25,529 nucleotides of DNA from JBHGBB01 sp041946755 (GCA_041946755.1 JBHGBB010000028.1:1-25529), one strand, 5' to 3'. Counted from the stretch's first letter, positions 15,234-23,479 are shown. The notes: a model not told the origin generated them from the sequence alone. Translations and numbers: made by a program.

Positions 15234-17627
15234 ATGAGTATCCGAACTCAAAAAGATTTGTTTCTTATCATATCGATTTTATTGCTAGCCGGTTTGGTAA
15301 TTTCCACTGCTGCTGCTGTTAATAAGACCCGGCTAGTTATTTGGGGATTCCCGGAAGATGAATCTTGGGTGGGAGTACATGCGCAAGCGAAATATTTTGA
15401 AACCCTTCATCCGGAAGTTGAAGTGGTTATGGGAGTTCCTGGCGGGCGGGGCGGGATGGACCCGCAGAAATTAATGACCGCAATCGCCGGAGGTTCTCCA
15501 CCAGACTTAATTTGGCAAGACCGATTTGCCGTCGGCAGCTGGGCTGCGCGTGGAGCGTTTCTCGCGTTAGATGATTTCATTACTAAAGATAAAATTGATC
15601 CCAACGATTATTATCCTGCTTGTTGGCAAGAAACCATATATCAAGGGAAAGTATATGCGTTACCATATGGCACCGATGCCCGGGCGTTATACTACAACAA
15701 AGATTTATTCCGCCAAGCCGGGCTAGACCCCAACCGCCCGCCAAGAGATTGGGATGAATTGGAAGCATATACCAAGAAACTGACTAAATTCAAAAATGGG
15801 AAACCAATCCAATTAGGATTCATCCCGAATTTCGGTAATTCCTGGTTATATCTCTACGGCTGGGAAAATGGTGGCGAGTTCTTGAGTCCTGATGGGAAGA
15901 TTTGCACCCTGAACGATCCCAAAATTGTCGATGCGTTAACCTGGATGACCAAAATTTATGACGATTTAGGCGGCCGGGCGAAAGTAGTCAGCGGATTCGA
16001 ATCGGGATTTCAAGGACAGATTACCGATGCGTTTCATATCGGGAAAATTGCGATGAAAATTGATGGCGATTGGGTTTTAGATGGTATCGCTCGCTATGCC
16101 CCGACTCTGAATTTCGGTGTCGCACCGCCACCGCCACCGAAAGGGAAGCCGTATGTAACCTGGTCAGGTGGATTTTCGTTTGCCATCCCGGTAAGTGCTA
16201 AACATCCGGAATTAGCCTGGGAGTTCACCAAATGGATGAATTCCGCGGAAGGAAATATCTATGGCGGAAAAATTCAGCGGGAGTTTAATAAACAGCAAGG
16301 ACGATCGTTCTATATCCCACGGATGTCGGCAAATAAGAAGGTCAATCAAGTTCTCTTTTCAACCTTTATTCCCGACGACCCGAACTATCAAGCGGCAATA
16401 AAGACCTTTCTCGATTTGCTTAATGTCAGCCGATTCCGGCCGGTAACTCCGGTTGGCCAACTGTTATGGGATGAACATGCTCGAGCACATGACGCGGCAA
16501 CCGAACATGATTTGACTCCGAAACAAGCACTGGATTTGGGCACGAGCAACGTTCAAAAAGAATTGGATAAACTCTATAAAAAGAAACCTTATCCGTTATT
16601 GAACATGGTATGGGTTTTAACAACAATTTTATGTCTTACTGGAATAAGCTTATTCTATCTCGTTATCCGATTCACGCGTGCGTTACCCAAAAGCATTATG
16701 GCTCGGAAAGAAGCGTATACCGGTTTGATATTTGCGCTCCCTTGGTTTCTTGGATTTATTATTTTCATTTTCGGTCCGATTATCGCCAGTATTGTATTCA
16801 GCTTTTGCGAATATGATGTTCTCCATTCGGCACGATACGTTCAGCTCGATAACTATATCAATTTAATAGGATTCCATCGAGATGAAGCGAACCTGCTTAC
16901 TGCTAACGACGGATTATTCTGGAAAAGTTTATGGAATACGATTTATATTGCCGGAATTGGTGTTCCGTTATCGATGTTGGTCGGATTGATGATTGCATTA
17001 TTATTAAATGCCAATGTTCGCGGGATGACCTGGTATCGGACTTTATTCTATCTACCGGCAATCGTTCCGGTAATCGCCAGTACCATTTTATGGCGCTGGT
17101 TTTTAAATCCGGAAACCGGGATATTGAGTGTTCTGCTTGGTTATATCGGAATATCAAGTCCAAATTGGATTGGGGACCCCAGTTGGACCAAACCATCTAT
17201 TATTCTAATGCTGTTATGGAGTGCCGGGAGTGGCATGATTATCTGGCTAGCTGGATTGAAAGGTATTCCGGAACAATTATATGAAGCAGCGGAAATCGAT
17301 GGCAGTAATTGGTGGCAGCGGTTCTGGAATATCACCATTCCGATGTTAACCCCCTATATCTTTTTCAATCTCATTATGGGCATAATCGGGTATTTTCAAA
17401 TCTTTACGCAAGCCTATATTTTAGCCGGTAATGGAGCGACTATTGGTCCGGCAGATTCATTATTATTCTATGTATTCTATTTATTCAATAACGCATTCCA
17501 ATATTTCAAAATGGGGTATGCGTGTGCTATGGCATGGATTTTATTTCTCATTATCCTGGGATTAACCTTGATTCAGATAAAACTGGCACCGCGCTGGGTG
17601 CATTACGAGTTAGAACGCAAGTTCTAG
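15234..17627 (+). CDS. ABC sugar transporter fusion: extracellular solute-binding protein plus MalF/UgpA-type permease
   Basis: A 797-residue fusion. Residues 1-28 form a signal/anchor (LFLIISILLLAGLVISTAAA). Residues 30-450 are a family-1 solute-binding protein (VIWGFPEDES, GGSPPDLIWQD, ALPYGTDARALYYNKDLF, HPELAWEFTKWM). A membrane segment at about 457-480 and a basic cytoplasmic patch (RFTRALPKSIMARKEA) lead to a complete permease from about 494 (AYTGLIFALPWFLG) with the EAA loop EAAEIDGSNWWQRFW at 684-698, which docks the ATPase. The topology is consistent: binding domain outside, linker segment out-to-in, permease starting inside. It belongs to the carbohydrate uptake (CUT1) class; substrate unknown. 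The frame runs without interruption through the junction. The ATG has no Shine-Dalgarno and lies 27 nt after the HypD-like stop. Confidence 0.92.
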   Translation: MSIRTQKDLFLIISILLLAGLVISTAAAVNKTRLVIWGFPEDESWVGVHAQAKYFETLHPEVEVVMGVPGGRGGMDPQKLMTAIAGGSPPDLIWQDRFAVGSWAARGAFLALDDFITKDKIDPNDYYPACWQETIYQGKVYALPYGTDARALYYNKDLFRQAGLDPNRPPRDWDELEAYTKKLTKFKNGKPIQLGFIPNFGNSWLYLYGWENGGEFLSPDGKICTLNDPKIVDALTWMTKIYDDLGGRAKVVSGFESGFQGQITDAFHIGKIAMKIDGDWVLDGIARYAPTLNFGVAPPPPPKGKPYVTWSGGFSFAIPVSAKHPELAWEFTKWMNSAEGNIYGGKIQREFNKQQGRSFYIPRMSANKKVNQVLFSTFIPDDPNYQAAIKTFLDLLNVSRFRPVTPVGQLLWDEHARAHDAATEHDLTPKQALDLGTSNVQKELDKLYKKKPYPLLNMVWVLTTILCLTGISLFYLVIRFTRALPKSIMARKEAYTGLIFALPWFLGFIIFIFGPIIASIVFSFCEYDVLHSARYVQLDNYINLIGFHRDEANLLTANDGLFWKSLWNTIYIAGIGVPLSMLVGLMIALLLNANVRGMTWYRTLFYLPAIVPVIASTILWRWFLNPETGILSVLLGYIGISSPNWIGDPSWTKPSIILMLLWSAGSGMIIWLAGLKGIPEQLYEAAEIDGSNWWQRFWNITIPMLTPYIFFNLIMGIIGYFQIFTQAYILAGNGATIGPADSLLFYVFYLFNNAFQYFKMGYACAMAWILFLIILGLTLIQIKLAPRWVHYELERKF

Positions 17628-17649
17628 AAGATCATTGTAAAATGCAAAA

Positions 17650-17703
17650 TTAGCATTGCATATTTTAAATTTAAAATGCTAAATGCTAAATGCTAAATTT
17701 AAA
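17650..17703 (+). repeat. Inverted and tandem AAATGCT repeats before the second permease gene
   Basis: Three perfect tandem copies of AAATGCT lie at 17674-17694. An inverted copy, TTAGCATT (17650-17657), upstream allows a hairpin across the internal palindrome ATTTTAAATTTAAAAT (17662-17677). The block fills the leader between the two permease genes and includes upstream ATGs at 17676, 17683 and 17690, only one of which (17683) is in frame with the gene. It may be an intercistronic control element or a slippage-prone repeat. Confidence 0.55.
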
Positions 17704-18531
17704 ATGAGTATTAAAAAGATTATTTTACATATTATATTAATCATCGGAGCGCTTATCTTTGCCATTCCCTTCATGTGGATGATCGGGACTTCGTTAAAAA
17801 CCGATTTACAGATTGATGATGTTAGCACCATATTCCGCATGCTGATTCCCAATCCGGTGCAATGGAGCAATTATTTTAAAGCATTAACCTATATCTCATT
17901 CTTCCGATATTTATGGAATACGGTTTATATCTCTTTGATGTCGATTATCGGAATCACCTTCTCTTGTTCGCTGGTAGCATATTCTTTCGCCCGACTCCGT
18001 TGGCCGGGAAGAGATGCGACGTTCCTGATCCTCTTAACTACTATGATGTTACCCGCCCAGGTCATCATGATTCCAGTATTTCTGATTTTTACCAAACTTG
18101 GGTGGGTCAATACCCTTAAACCACTTTGGGTACCGGCATTTTTAGGAAATGCGTTTTTTATCTTCTTATTACGCCAGTTCTTTTTAACCATTCCCACCGA
18201 TTTGGAAGATGCGGCGAAAATCGACGGATGTGGTTATACAACGATTTTCTTTAGGATAATGCTACCGTTAATTCGTCCGGCGATTGCGACGGTGATCATT
18301 TTCCAATTTATGGGCGCTTGGAACGATTTTTTGAATCCACTTATCTATATTAATGATAAAGAGTTAATGACGTTATCACTCGGTTTGGAATCCTTTTTCA
18401 ATCTCCATAGCGCTGAATGGAGTAAACTCATGGCAGCTTCAACTATGATGACGCTCCCAGTGGTGCTTCTCTTCTTCTTTGCCCAGAAACATTTTATTCA
18501 AGGAATTACCTTAACCGGGATTAAAGGATGA
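17704..18531 (+). CDS. ABC sugar transporter permease, MalG/UgpE type
   Basis: Second permease of the CUT1-type importer, partner of the upstream fusion. The product is 275 residues from the ATG at 17704, which gives the family-typical start MSIKKIILHIILIIGALIFAIPFMWMIGTSLK; an in-frame ATG at 17683 inside a tandem repeat would add 7 residues. Six membrane segments and the EAA loop EDAAKIDGCGYTTIFFRIMLP (from about residue 168) are visible. It ends with the family ending FIQGITLTGIKG. No ATPase gene follows, so energy would come from a shared MsiK/UgpC-type ATPase encoded elsewhere, as is common for this class. Confidence 0.94.
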   Translation: MSIKKIILHIILIIGALIFAIPFMWMIGTSLKTDLQIDDVSTIFRMLIPNPVQWSNYFKALTYISFFRYLWNTVYISLMSIIGITFSCSLVAYSFARLRWPGRDATFLILLTTMMLPAQVIMIPVFLIFTKLGWVNTLKPLWVPAFLGNAFFIFLLRQFFLTIPTDLEDAAKIDGCGYTTIFFRIMLPLIRPAIATVIIFQFMGAWNDFLNPLIYINDKELMTLSLGLESFFNLHSAEWSKLMAASTMMTLPVVLLFFFAQKHFIQGITLTGIKG

Positions 18532-18632
18532 AATATGGTGTCTAGCGGTGTTAAGAATCAAGAGACATATTTTTGCCTTATTTCTATAATATTATAATGT
18601 AGTCGATCAGATTTCTATCTAATTAAATCCCG

Positions 18633-18675
18633 AAAATCAGTTTGGCAGCCTGCCAATCTGATTTTGTTGTTTTCT
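18633..18675 (+). terminator. Rho-independent terminator after the ABC transporter operon
   Basis: AAAATCAG (18633-18640), one mismatch, TTGGCA (18642-18647), loop GCC, TGCCAA (18651-18656), mismatch, CTGATTTT (18658-18665), then a T-rich tail TTGTTGTTTTCTT. This is a 14-bp stem with one internal mismatch about 100 bp after the permease stop. Confidence 0.8.
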
Positions 18676-18901
18676 TGCACGGGAGTACTCTGCCCAAAAT
18701 TCAAACGAATTTGATTATCTACTACCCTTATGCCCCTATTCCATTGCGAAATTCAGATTTCTGCATTCGGAATGAAATCCGCAATCGCCACATCGATTCA
18801 TGCAGGATAAGCCATCATCAATCTACCTTTATGTTCTTCTACTGGCGATAATACTCTAAAATGTTACTAATGCCAAATCCGGGTTAATTATGTTTGCTAC
18901 T

Positions 18902-18944
18902 GGAGAGGACCTAGTGTGGGTTGAAGGCACACTAGGTCCTCTCC
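18902..18944. repeat. Perfect 17-bp inverted repeat with 9-nt loop
   Basis: GGAGAGGACCTAGTGTG (18902-18918), loop 18919-18927, then CACACTAGGTCCTCTCC (18928-18944), with no mismatch. It is GC-richer than its surroundings. No T tract follows on either strand, so it is not a standard terminator. It is isolated in the non-coding region about 260 bp before the ackA promoter. Confidence 0.85.
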
Positions 18945-19216
18945 GCTGCAAAAAAGGGCTCAATGCCAAAATGGCACTCGCTACCTTGATATCATCTTAT
19001 TATTTCTACCCAAAAGGTATCGGCTTGAGAATTAATCGGTTCAATCTGCAATAATATCCGTTATAAGCAAAAAAGAGTGACTAATGGTTTACTACTTACT
19101 TTTCAGTTTGAGTATATATCTTACCGAGTAGGCTTTTCAACATAAATGCAACTAAGCAGGGTCATATTGCAATAATTGGTGCTTGGATGCTCCTGGTGTT
19201 TAATCAAAATCTCTTT

Positions 19217-19245
19217 TTGACAAGCAATTAAATTTATGGTAAAAT
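19217..19245 (+). promoter_or_regulatory. Sigma70-type promoter for ackA-nagB-DUF4954
   Basis: TTGACA (19217-19222), a 17-nt spacer and TAAAAT (19240-19245): a consensus -35 and a 5/6 -10. Initiation is expected near 19252, giving ackA a leader of about 157 nt. Confidence 0.75.
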
Positions 19246-19251
19246 TTATAC

Positions 19252-19400
19252 TTAAATTGAAGCATATCTCTATAGTGTTAACTAATACTTAACAGAAGCC
19301 GGGGTGTTAACTCGTTATTAAATCAGGCATCCGAAATTAACTCGTGATGCCTGCAATTATGTCTACCTGAAGAGAACCGATTTTCTCTTCAACGAAAGGA
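19252..19400 (+). promoter_or_regulatory. Structured ackA leader with phased TTAAC repeats
   Basis: The predicted leader contains TTAAC at 19278, 19307 and 19337 (29 and 30 nt apart; the first two within GTGTTAACT, the last two within TTAACTCGT). It also has two perfect stems: CAGGCATC/GATGCCTG (19324-19331 with 19346-19353, 14-nt loop) and GAAGAGAA/TTCTCTTC (19369-19376 with 19383-19390, 6-nt loop). An AAAGGA ribosome site follows at about 19395. The second stem ends just before this site. I recognise no known riboswitch class. Confidence 0.5.
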
Positions 19401-19408
19401 TTTATCGG

Positions 19409-20617
19409 ATGAAAGTCTTGGTGATTAATGCAGGCAGTTCTTCAATCAAATATCAATTATTCGAAATGCCGGAACAAAAAGTCCTGGCCAAAGGTTTATT
19501 AGAGAAAATTGGTGAAGAGAATTCGGTGCTAACTCACCAGGCGCTTGGCAAAAGCACCCAAATTAAACAACCTATTCCGAACCATGAACTCGGGATGCAA
19601 CTGATTACCCAGAAGCTGACCGATCCGGAAATCGGGGTCATGAAAAATCTCAATGAAATTGCTGCAGTAGGACATCGAGTAGTTCACGGTGGTGAAAAGT
19701 TCACTGGTTCTTGCATCATAACGAAGGAGGTGATAGATGCTGTTCAGGAGTATGCCGATTTAGCTCCGCTTCATAATCCCCCTAACCTAATCGGAATAAA
19801 GGCGGCAACCGCGATTTTACCTAATACCCCGCAAATTGCATGCTTTGATACCGCATTTCATCAAACCATGCCGAAGCATGCCTATCTGTATGCCATTCCG
19901 TATGAATATTATGATAAATATAGAGTTCGACGGTATGGATTCCATGGCACGTCGCATCGGTATGTAGCGCGTCGTGCAGCAGCTATGTTGGGAAAAGATA
20001 AAACGCAAGTTAATGTTATCACTTGCCATCTCGGTAACGGATGCAGTATCACTGCAGTAAAACAAGGGAATTCGATCGATAACTCGATGGGATTAACTCC
20101 GTTAGAAGGATTGGTTATGGGAACCCGTGCCGGGGACATTGATCCTGGAATCATCTTTTATTTAGCGGAACGGCTCCAGATATCGATTTCGCAAATCACC
20201 CAAATCTTAAATAAAAAAAGCGGTCTTTTGGGTATCTCCGGAAAAAGTAACGATGTCAGAAACCTGCTAGAAGAAGCAGAAAAAGGAAATGACCGTGCGA
20301 AATTAGCGTTGGAGGTATTCTGCTATCGGGTAAAAAAATATATCGGCGCATATATGGCAGCATTGGGGAAAACCGATGCGATTGTATTCACCGGTGGGAT
20401 TGGTGAAAATGCGGCGATACTTCGCGAGCAAATCTGCGATAACCTGGATTGGCTTGGTATATCTTTAGACCGCGATTTAAACGCTAAAACCCAACGAAAA
20501 GAACAGTGTATCAGCGTTTCGGAATCGCGGGTTAAAGTCTTCGTCATCCCAACAGATGAAGAAGCGCGCATCGCAGTCGATACCTGCGAAATATCACAAA
20601 ATCACATTAATAAATAA
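19409..20617 (+). CDS. ackA: Acetate kinase AckA
   Basis: Interconverts acetate + ATP and acetyl phosphate + ADP in the cytoplasm. The 402 residues match the family length and carry its signatures: NAGSSSIKY (7-15), HRVVHGG (about 90-96), GFHGTSHRYV, CHLGNGCSI, GTRAGDIDPG and FTGGIGENA. An AAAGGA ribosome site precedes the ATG, and a strong promoter and structured leader lie upstream. No pta is adjacent; the partner for acetyl phosphate is therefore elsewhere. The gene is followed after 57 nt by nagB, and the pairing suggests a role linked to amino-sugar-derived acetate rather than only overflow metabolism (inference). Confidence 0.97.
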   Translation: MKVLVINAGSSSIKYQLFEMPEQKVLAKGLLEKIGEENSVLTHQALGKSTQIKQPIPNHELGMQLITQKLTDPEIGVMKNLNEIAAVGHRVVHGGEKFTGSCIITKEVIDAVQEYADLAPLHNPPNLIGIKAATAILPNTPQIACFDTAFHQTMPKHAYLYAIPYEYYDKYRVRRYGFHGTSHRYVARRAAAMLGKDKTQVNVITCHLGNGCSITAVKQGNSIDNSMGLTPLEGLVMGTRAGDIDPGIIFYLAERLQISISQITQILNKKSGLLGISGKSNDVRNLLEEAEKGNDRAKLALEVFCYRVKKYIGAYMAALGKTDAIVFTGGIGENAAILREQICDNLDWLGISLDRDLNAKTQRKEQCISVSESRVKVFVIPTDEEARIAVDTCEISQNHINK

Positions 20618-20674
20618 TGGGTGGTCATTAAACTACACCTAAAAATTCAAATTAAACCAGGAGGAAATAAGTTT

Positions 20675-21418
20675 ATGAATGTTATTGTAGTAAAAGATAA
20701 AGAAGAAATGGGTAAAGTAGGTGCAAAGATTATCGCCGCGGAAATGAAAAAGAAAGCCATCTATATTCTTGGCGGCGCTACCGGCAGTACTCCGATTCCG
20801 GTATATAAGGAATTAATCCGGTTGCATAAAGAAGAGAAACTCGATTTCTCAACCGTCATCACTTTCAACCTCGATGAATATGTTGGTATTCCGGGAACCC
20901 ACGATCAGAGTTATCGGTATTTCATGAATACCAATCTATTCGACCATATCAACATCAATAAGAAGAACACCTTCGTTCCCGATGGTATGGCAAAAGACGT
21001 TCCGGCATTTTGCGCTAAATACGAAGAAATGATGAAAGATGTCGGCGGAGTCGATCTCCAGATTCTCGGTATCGGCAGCAACGGTCATATCGCATTCAAT
21101 GAACCGCCATCATCGTTAGCTTCCCGGACCCGGCAAGTTTATCTAACCCAAAGCACCATTAAAGATAACGCCCGGTTCTTTGCGAAAATCGAAGATGTAC
21201 CGACCTCGGCAATCAGCATGGGTATCGGCACGATTCTTGAAGCGAAAAAGATACTATTATTCGCTAATGGCGCGAATAAAACCGACGCGGTATTGAAATC
21301 AATCGAAGGCCCGATCACCGCAATGGTTCCGGCAAGTGCATTACAGTTACATCCGGATTCGACCTTCATCATCACCGAAGATTGCGCCGGCAAACTCGTT
21401 GGTAACTATAAGAAATAA
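20675..21418 (+). CDS. nagB: Glucosamine-6-phosphate deaminase NagB
   Basis: Converts glucosamine-6-phosphate to fructose-6-phosphate and ammonia. The product is 247 residues from the ATG at 20675, which follows AGGAGG (20659-20664) at 10-nt spacing; a GTG at 20621 in the same frame is rejected because it lies upstream of that site. Motifs: GGATGSTP (33-40), FNLDEY (64-69, catalytic Asp region), and GIGSNGHIAFNEP (132-144) containing the conserved catalytic His138 and Glu143. The E. coli Asp141 position is Asn here, as in many GIGxNGH-type homologues. It lies between ackA and the DUF4954 gene, with two hairpins before the latter. Confidence 0.95.
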   Translation: MNVIVVKDKEEMGKVGAKIIAAEMKKKAIYILGGATGSTPIPVYKELIRLHKEEKLDFSTVITFNLDEYVGIPGTHDQSYRYFMNTNLFDHININKKNTFVPDGMAKDVPAFCAKYEEMMKDVGGVDLQILGIGSNGHIAFNEPPSSLASRTRQVYLTQSTIKDNARFFAKIEDVPTSAISMGIGTILEAKKILLFANGANKTDAVLKSIEGPITAMVPASALQLHPDSTFIITEDCAGKLVGNYKK

Positions 21419-21485
21419 TCGGTATTGTAATTGATACCGAGGTAATAGTACTGCATCGCTACGATAGAGTAATCGTAGCGATGCA
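21419..21485 (+). repeat. Two intercistronic hairpins between nagB and the DUF4954 gene
   Basis: First stem TCGGTAT (21419-21425) with ATACCGA (21434-21440), 8-nt loop. Second stem TGCATCGCTACGAT (21452-21465) with ATCGTAGCGATGCA (21472-21485), a perfect 14-bp stem with a 6-nt loop. The tail TTCTTATCATT is only partly T-rich, so this may be a partial terminator or an mRNA-processing or stabilising structure that sets the nagB:DUF4954 ratio. Confidence 0.7.
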
Positions 21486-21522
21486 TTCTTATCATTAAAT
21501 ATTTCATGGAGCGTGATAAATA

Positions 21523-23415
21523 ATGAATGGTATCGATGTTCCAAAACTAGTTAAAGAAGCAATCCAGAATTCAGAAGTAATTAAAAATGTTAGCCTGGCA
21601 AAAGAAGCTAAAACAGGGAATAACCTCACCGCAGCCCAGATTACCAAATTGAAGAAGAATGGAAATGTTGCAGAAGACTGGAAATCGGTTCAAGTAGCCG
21701 ACGGATTTGATCCGGACCGAGTACGGAATTCATCATTTTATGGTGCAGTACTTCTCGGTAAATTCGACGAAAATGTTGCGGTAGGAAAAGGAATCGAACT
21801 CCCGAGTGGCATCTATAATTCTACTATTATTAATAGTGTAATTGCAGACAATGCTTTAATTCGCGAAGTTAAACTCTTAGTCAATTATTGGATTCAATCC
21901 AAAGCGGTAGTTTCCAATGTCGCTGAACTCGCTACCCGGAAAACAACCGCTTTCGGTAACGGAGTCGAATTATCGTTAGCGATCGAAACCGGCGGTCGAG
22001 AAGTTAAGACCTACGCAGAGATAACGATCGACGTCGCGACTAAAATCTCCAGTTCGCGAAAAGATAAACAACTCTTAGCGGAATATGACCAGTTGGTAGC
22101 GGATTATGTCGGTAAAGTAACTTCGGAAAAGGGTATTGTCGCCGAAGGTGCCGTAGTTAAGAATACCCCGAAAGTATTGGATACCTATGTTGGTTCTTAT
22201 GCAGTAATCGATAATGCCATGATGGTAGTCAACACCACTATCTTGGCCAATAAAGATGAAAAAACCGAAGTCAGCGATGGCGCCTATGTGAAGAACTCGA
22301 TTATCCAATGGGGTAGCGAAGTCACTTCAATGGGAGTCTGCGACTCTTCAGTGTTAACCGAGCACTCTCATGTGGAACGAGAAGGATTGGTTACCAACTC
22401 GATTCTCGGACCAAATACCGGTGTTGCAGAAGGTGAAGTAACGGCATCGTTAGTCGGTCCGTTCGTCGGATTCCATCATCAATCGTTGTTAATTGCCGCA
22501 TATTGGCCTGAAGGTAAAGGTAATGTTGGGTATGGCGCGAATGTCGGTAGTAACCATACTTCCCGGGTTCCTGACCAGGAAATCTGGTGCGGTGAAGGTA
22601 CCTTTTTTGGATTAAGCGTCGATGTAAAATTCCCGGCGAATTTAACTAAATCACCCTACTCGATTTTGGCAACGGGAGTAACTACCCTGCCACAAAAAGT
22701 AGCGTTTCCTTTCTCCTTGATTAATTCACCAGCCGAATTCTATGAGAGTGTTCCTCCGGCATATAACGAGTTGATCCCGGGTTGGGTATTATCCGATAAC
22801 CTTTATTCCGTGAAACGGAATGAAGGAAAATATATGAAACGGAATAAAGCCAAACGGAGTAAATTCGTTTTTGAAGTGCTTCGCCCGGACATTATCGACT
22901 TGATGCTTGATGCCCGGAAACGGTTAGAAGTAACGCAATTGAAAGATGTGTATACCAGTAAAGAAATTAAAGGATTAGGTAAGAATTTCTTGCTAGAGAA
23001 ATCTCGCAAGAAAGGTTTTGAAACCTATACCTACTTCATTCAGTATTATGCGCTACTCGGTTTAAAGAAAAAAGCCACTGAAGTTATTGCAAAAGATGGG
23101 AAGTCAGCGGTATCGACTTTAATAACCACAAAATCTGATGATACCCGTTGGGAACATGAACGGAATATCTTGCAGACAGAATTAGCCGGTAAATCGACTG
23201 TCGAATGTTTACAGTTGCTGGCGAAAATGCAGCAAGAGCTCGCAAAAAGCGTGCAATTATCGCGAGAAAAAGATGATGAACGCGGTTCCCGCGTTATTCC
23301 GGATTATCTGGAAGCTCGACCACCGGCGAAAGAAGATGGGTTTGTTAAAGAAACCTGGACCGTCACCGAAAAAATGGTTACTGAAATCGATGCGCTTGTT
23401 GGTCAACTGCAATAA
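21523..23415 (+). CDS. DUF4954 family protein (left-handed beta-helix, sugar-nucleotide-enzyme-like)
   Basis: A 630-residue protein recognised as DUF4954 from blocks such as NVAEDWKSVQVADGFDPDRVRN, SSFYGAVLLGKF, FGNGVELSLAIETGGREV, the hexapeptide-like beta-helix stretch (about 210-320), GPFVGFHHQSLLIAAYWPEGKGNVGYG and the SNHT motif. The region after about 440 is alpha-helical and charged. The family is common in Bacteroidetes and related lineages and has no settled activity; the fold resembles that of acyl/nucleotidyl-transferases acting on hexosamine phosphates. Here it is the third gene after ackA and nagB, which supports a link to hexosamine phosphates (inference). GGAG at 21508 gives the start at 21523. 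A strong terminator follows. Confidence 0.85.
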   Translation: MNGIDVPKLVKEAIQNSEVIKNVSLAKEAKTGNNLTAAQITKLKKNGNVAEDWKSVQVADGFDPDRVRNSSFYGAVLLGKFDENVAVGKGIELPSGIYNSTIINSVIADNALIREVKLLVNYWIQSKAVVSNVAELATRKTTAFGNGVELSLAIETGGREVKTYAEITIDVATKISSSRKDKQLLAEYDQLVADYVGKVTSEKGIVAEGAVVKNTPKVLDTYVGSYAVIDNAMMVVNTTILANKDEKTEVSDGAYVKNSIIQWGSEVTSMGVCDSSVLTEHSHVEREGLVTNSILGPNTGVAEGEVTASLVGPFVGFHHQSLLIAAYWPEGKGNVGYGANVGSNHTSRVPDQEIWCGEGTFFGLSVDVKFPANLTKSPYSILATGVTTLPQKVAFPFSLINSPAEFYESVPPAYNELIPGWVLSDNLYSVKRNEGKYMKRNKAKRSKFVFEVLRPDIIDLMLDARKRLEVTQLKDVYTSKEIKGLGKNFLLEKSRKKGFETYTYFIQYYALLGLKKKATEVIAKDGKSAVSTLITTKSDDTRWEHERNILQTELAGKSTVECLQLLAKMQQELAKSVQLSREKDDERGSRVIPDYLEARPPAKEDGFVKETWTVTEKMVTEIDALVGQLQ

Positions 23416-23436
23416 AATAATAAATACAATCACTAT

Positions 23437-23479
23437 TCGGGATTGAATAGGTAGTAGAGATATTCAATCCCGATTTTTT
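23437..23479 (+). terminator. Rho-independent terminator after the DUF4954 gene
   Basis: TCGGGATTGAATA (23437-23449) pairs perfectly with TATTCAATCCCGA (23461-23473) across an 11-nt loop and is followed by TTTTTT (23474-23479). It closes the ackA-nagB-DUF4954 unit. Confidence 0.92.

Larger units (their letters stand above)
18532..19216. other. Non-coding spacer between the ABC operon and the ackA promoter
   Basis: This stretch has no credible gene; the one plus-strand frame of 69 codons (18642-18851) runs through the terminator and resembles nothing. Besides the terminator and the perfect hairpin listed separately, it holds a small stem TGCCA-AAA-TGGCA (18964-18976) and an imperfect stem, ATTGCG (18742-18747) against CGCAAT (18780-18785) with GATTTC and GAAATC inside it. 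Confidence 0.6.

Noticed and set aside
18642..18851. Plus-strand 69-aa frame in the long spacer
   Set aside because: It starts inside the terminator, has no ribosome site and no recognisable composition or family.
19320..19395. Possible purine riboswitch (TCTACC followed by a stem, preceded by another stem)
   Set aside because: There is no matching P1 helix, no kissing-loop sequences and no J3/1 segment; the resemblance is limited to one hexamer and the stem order.
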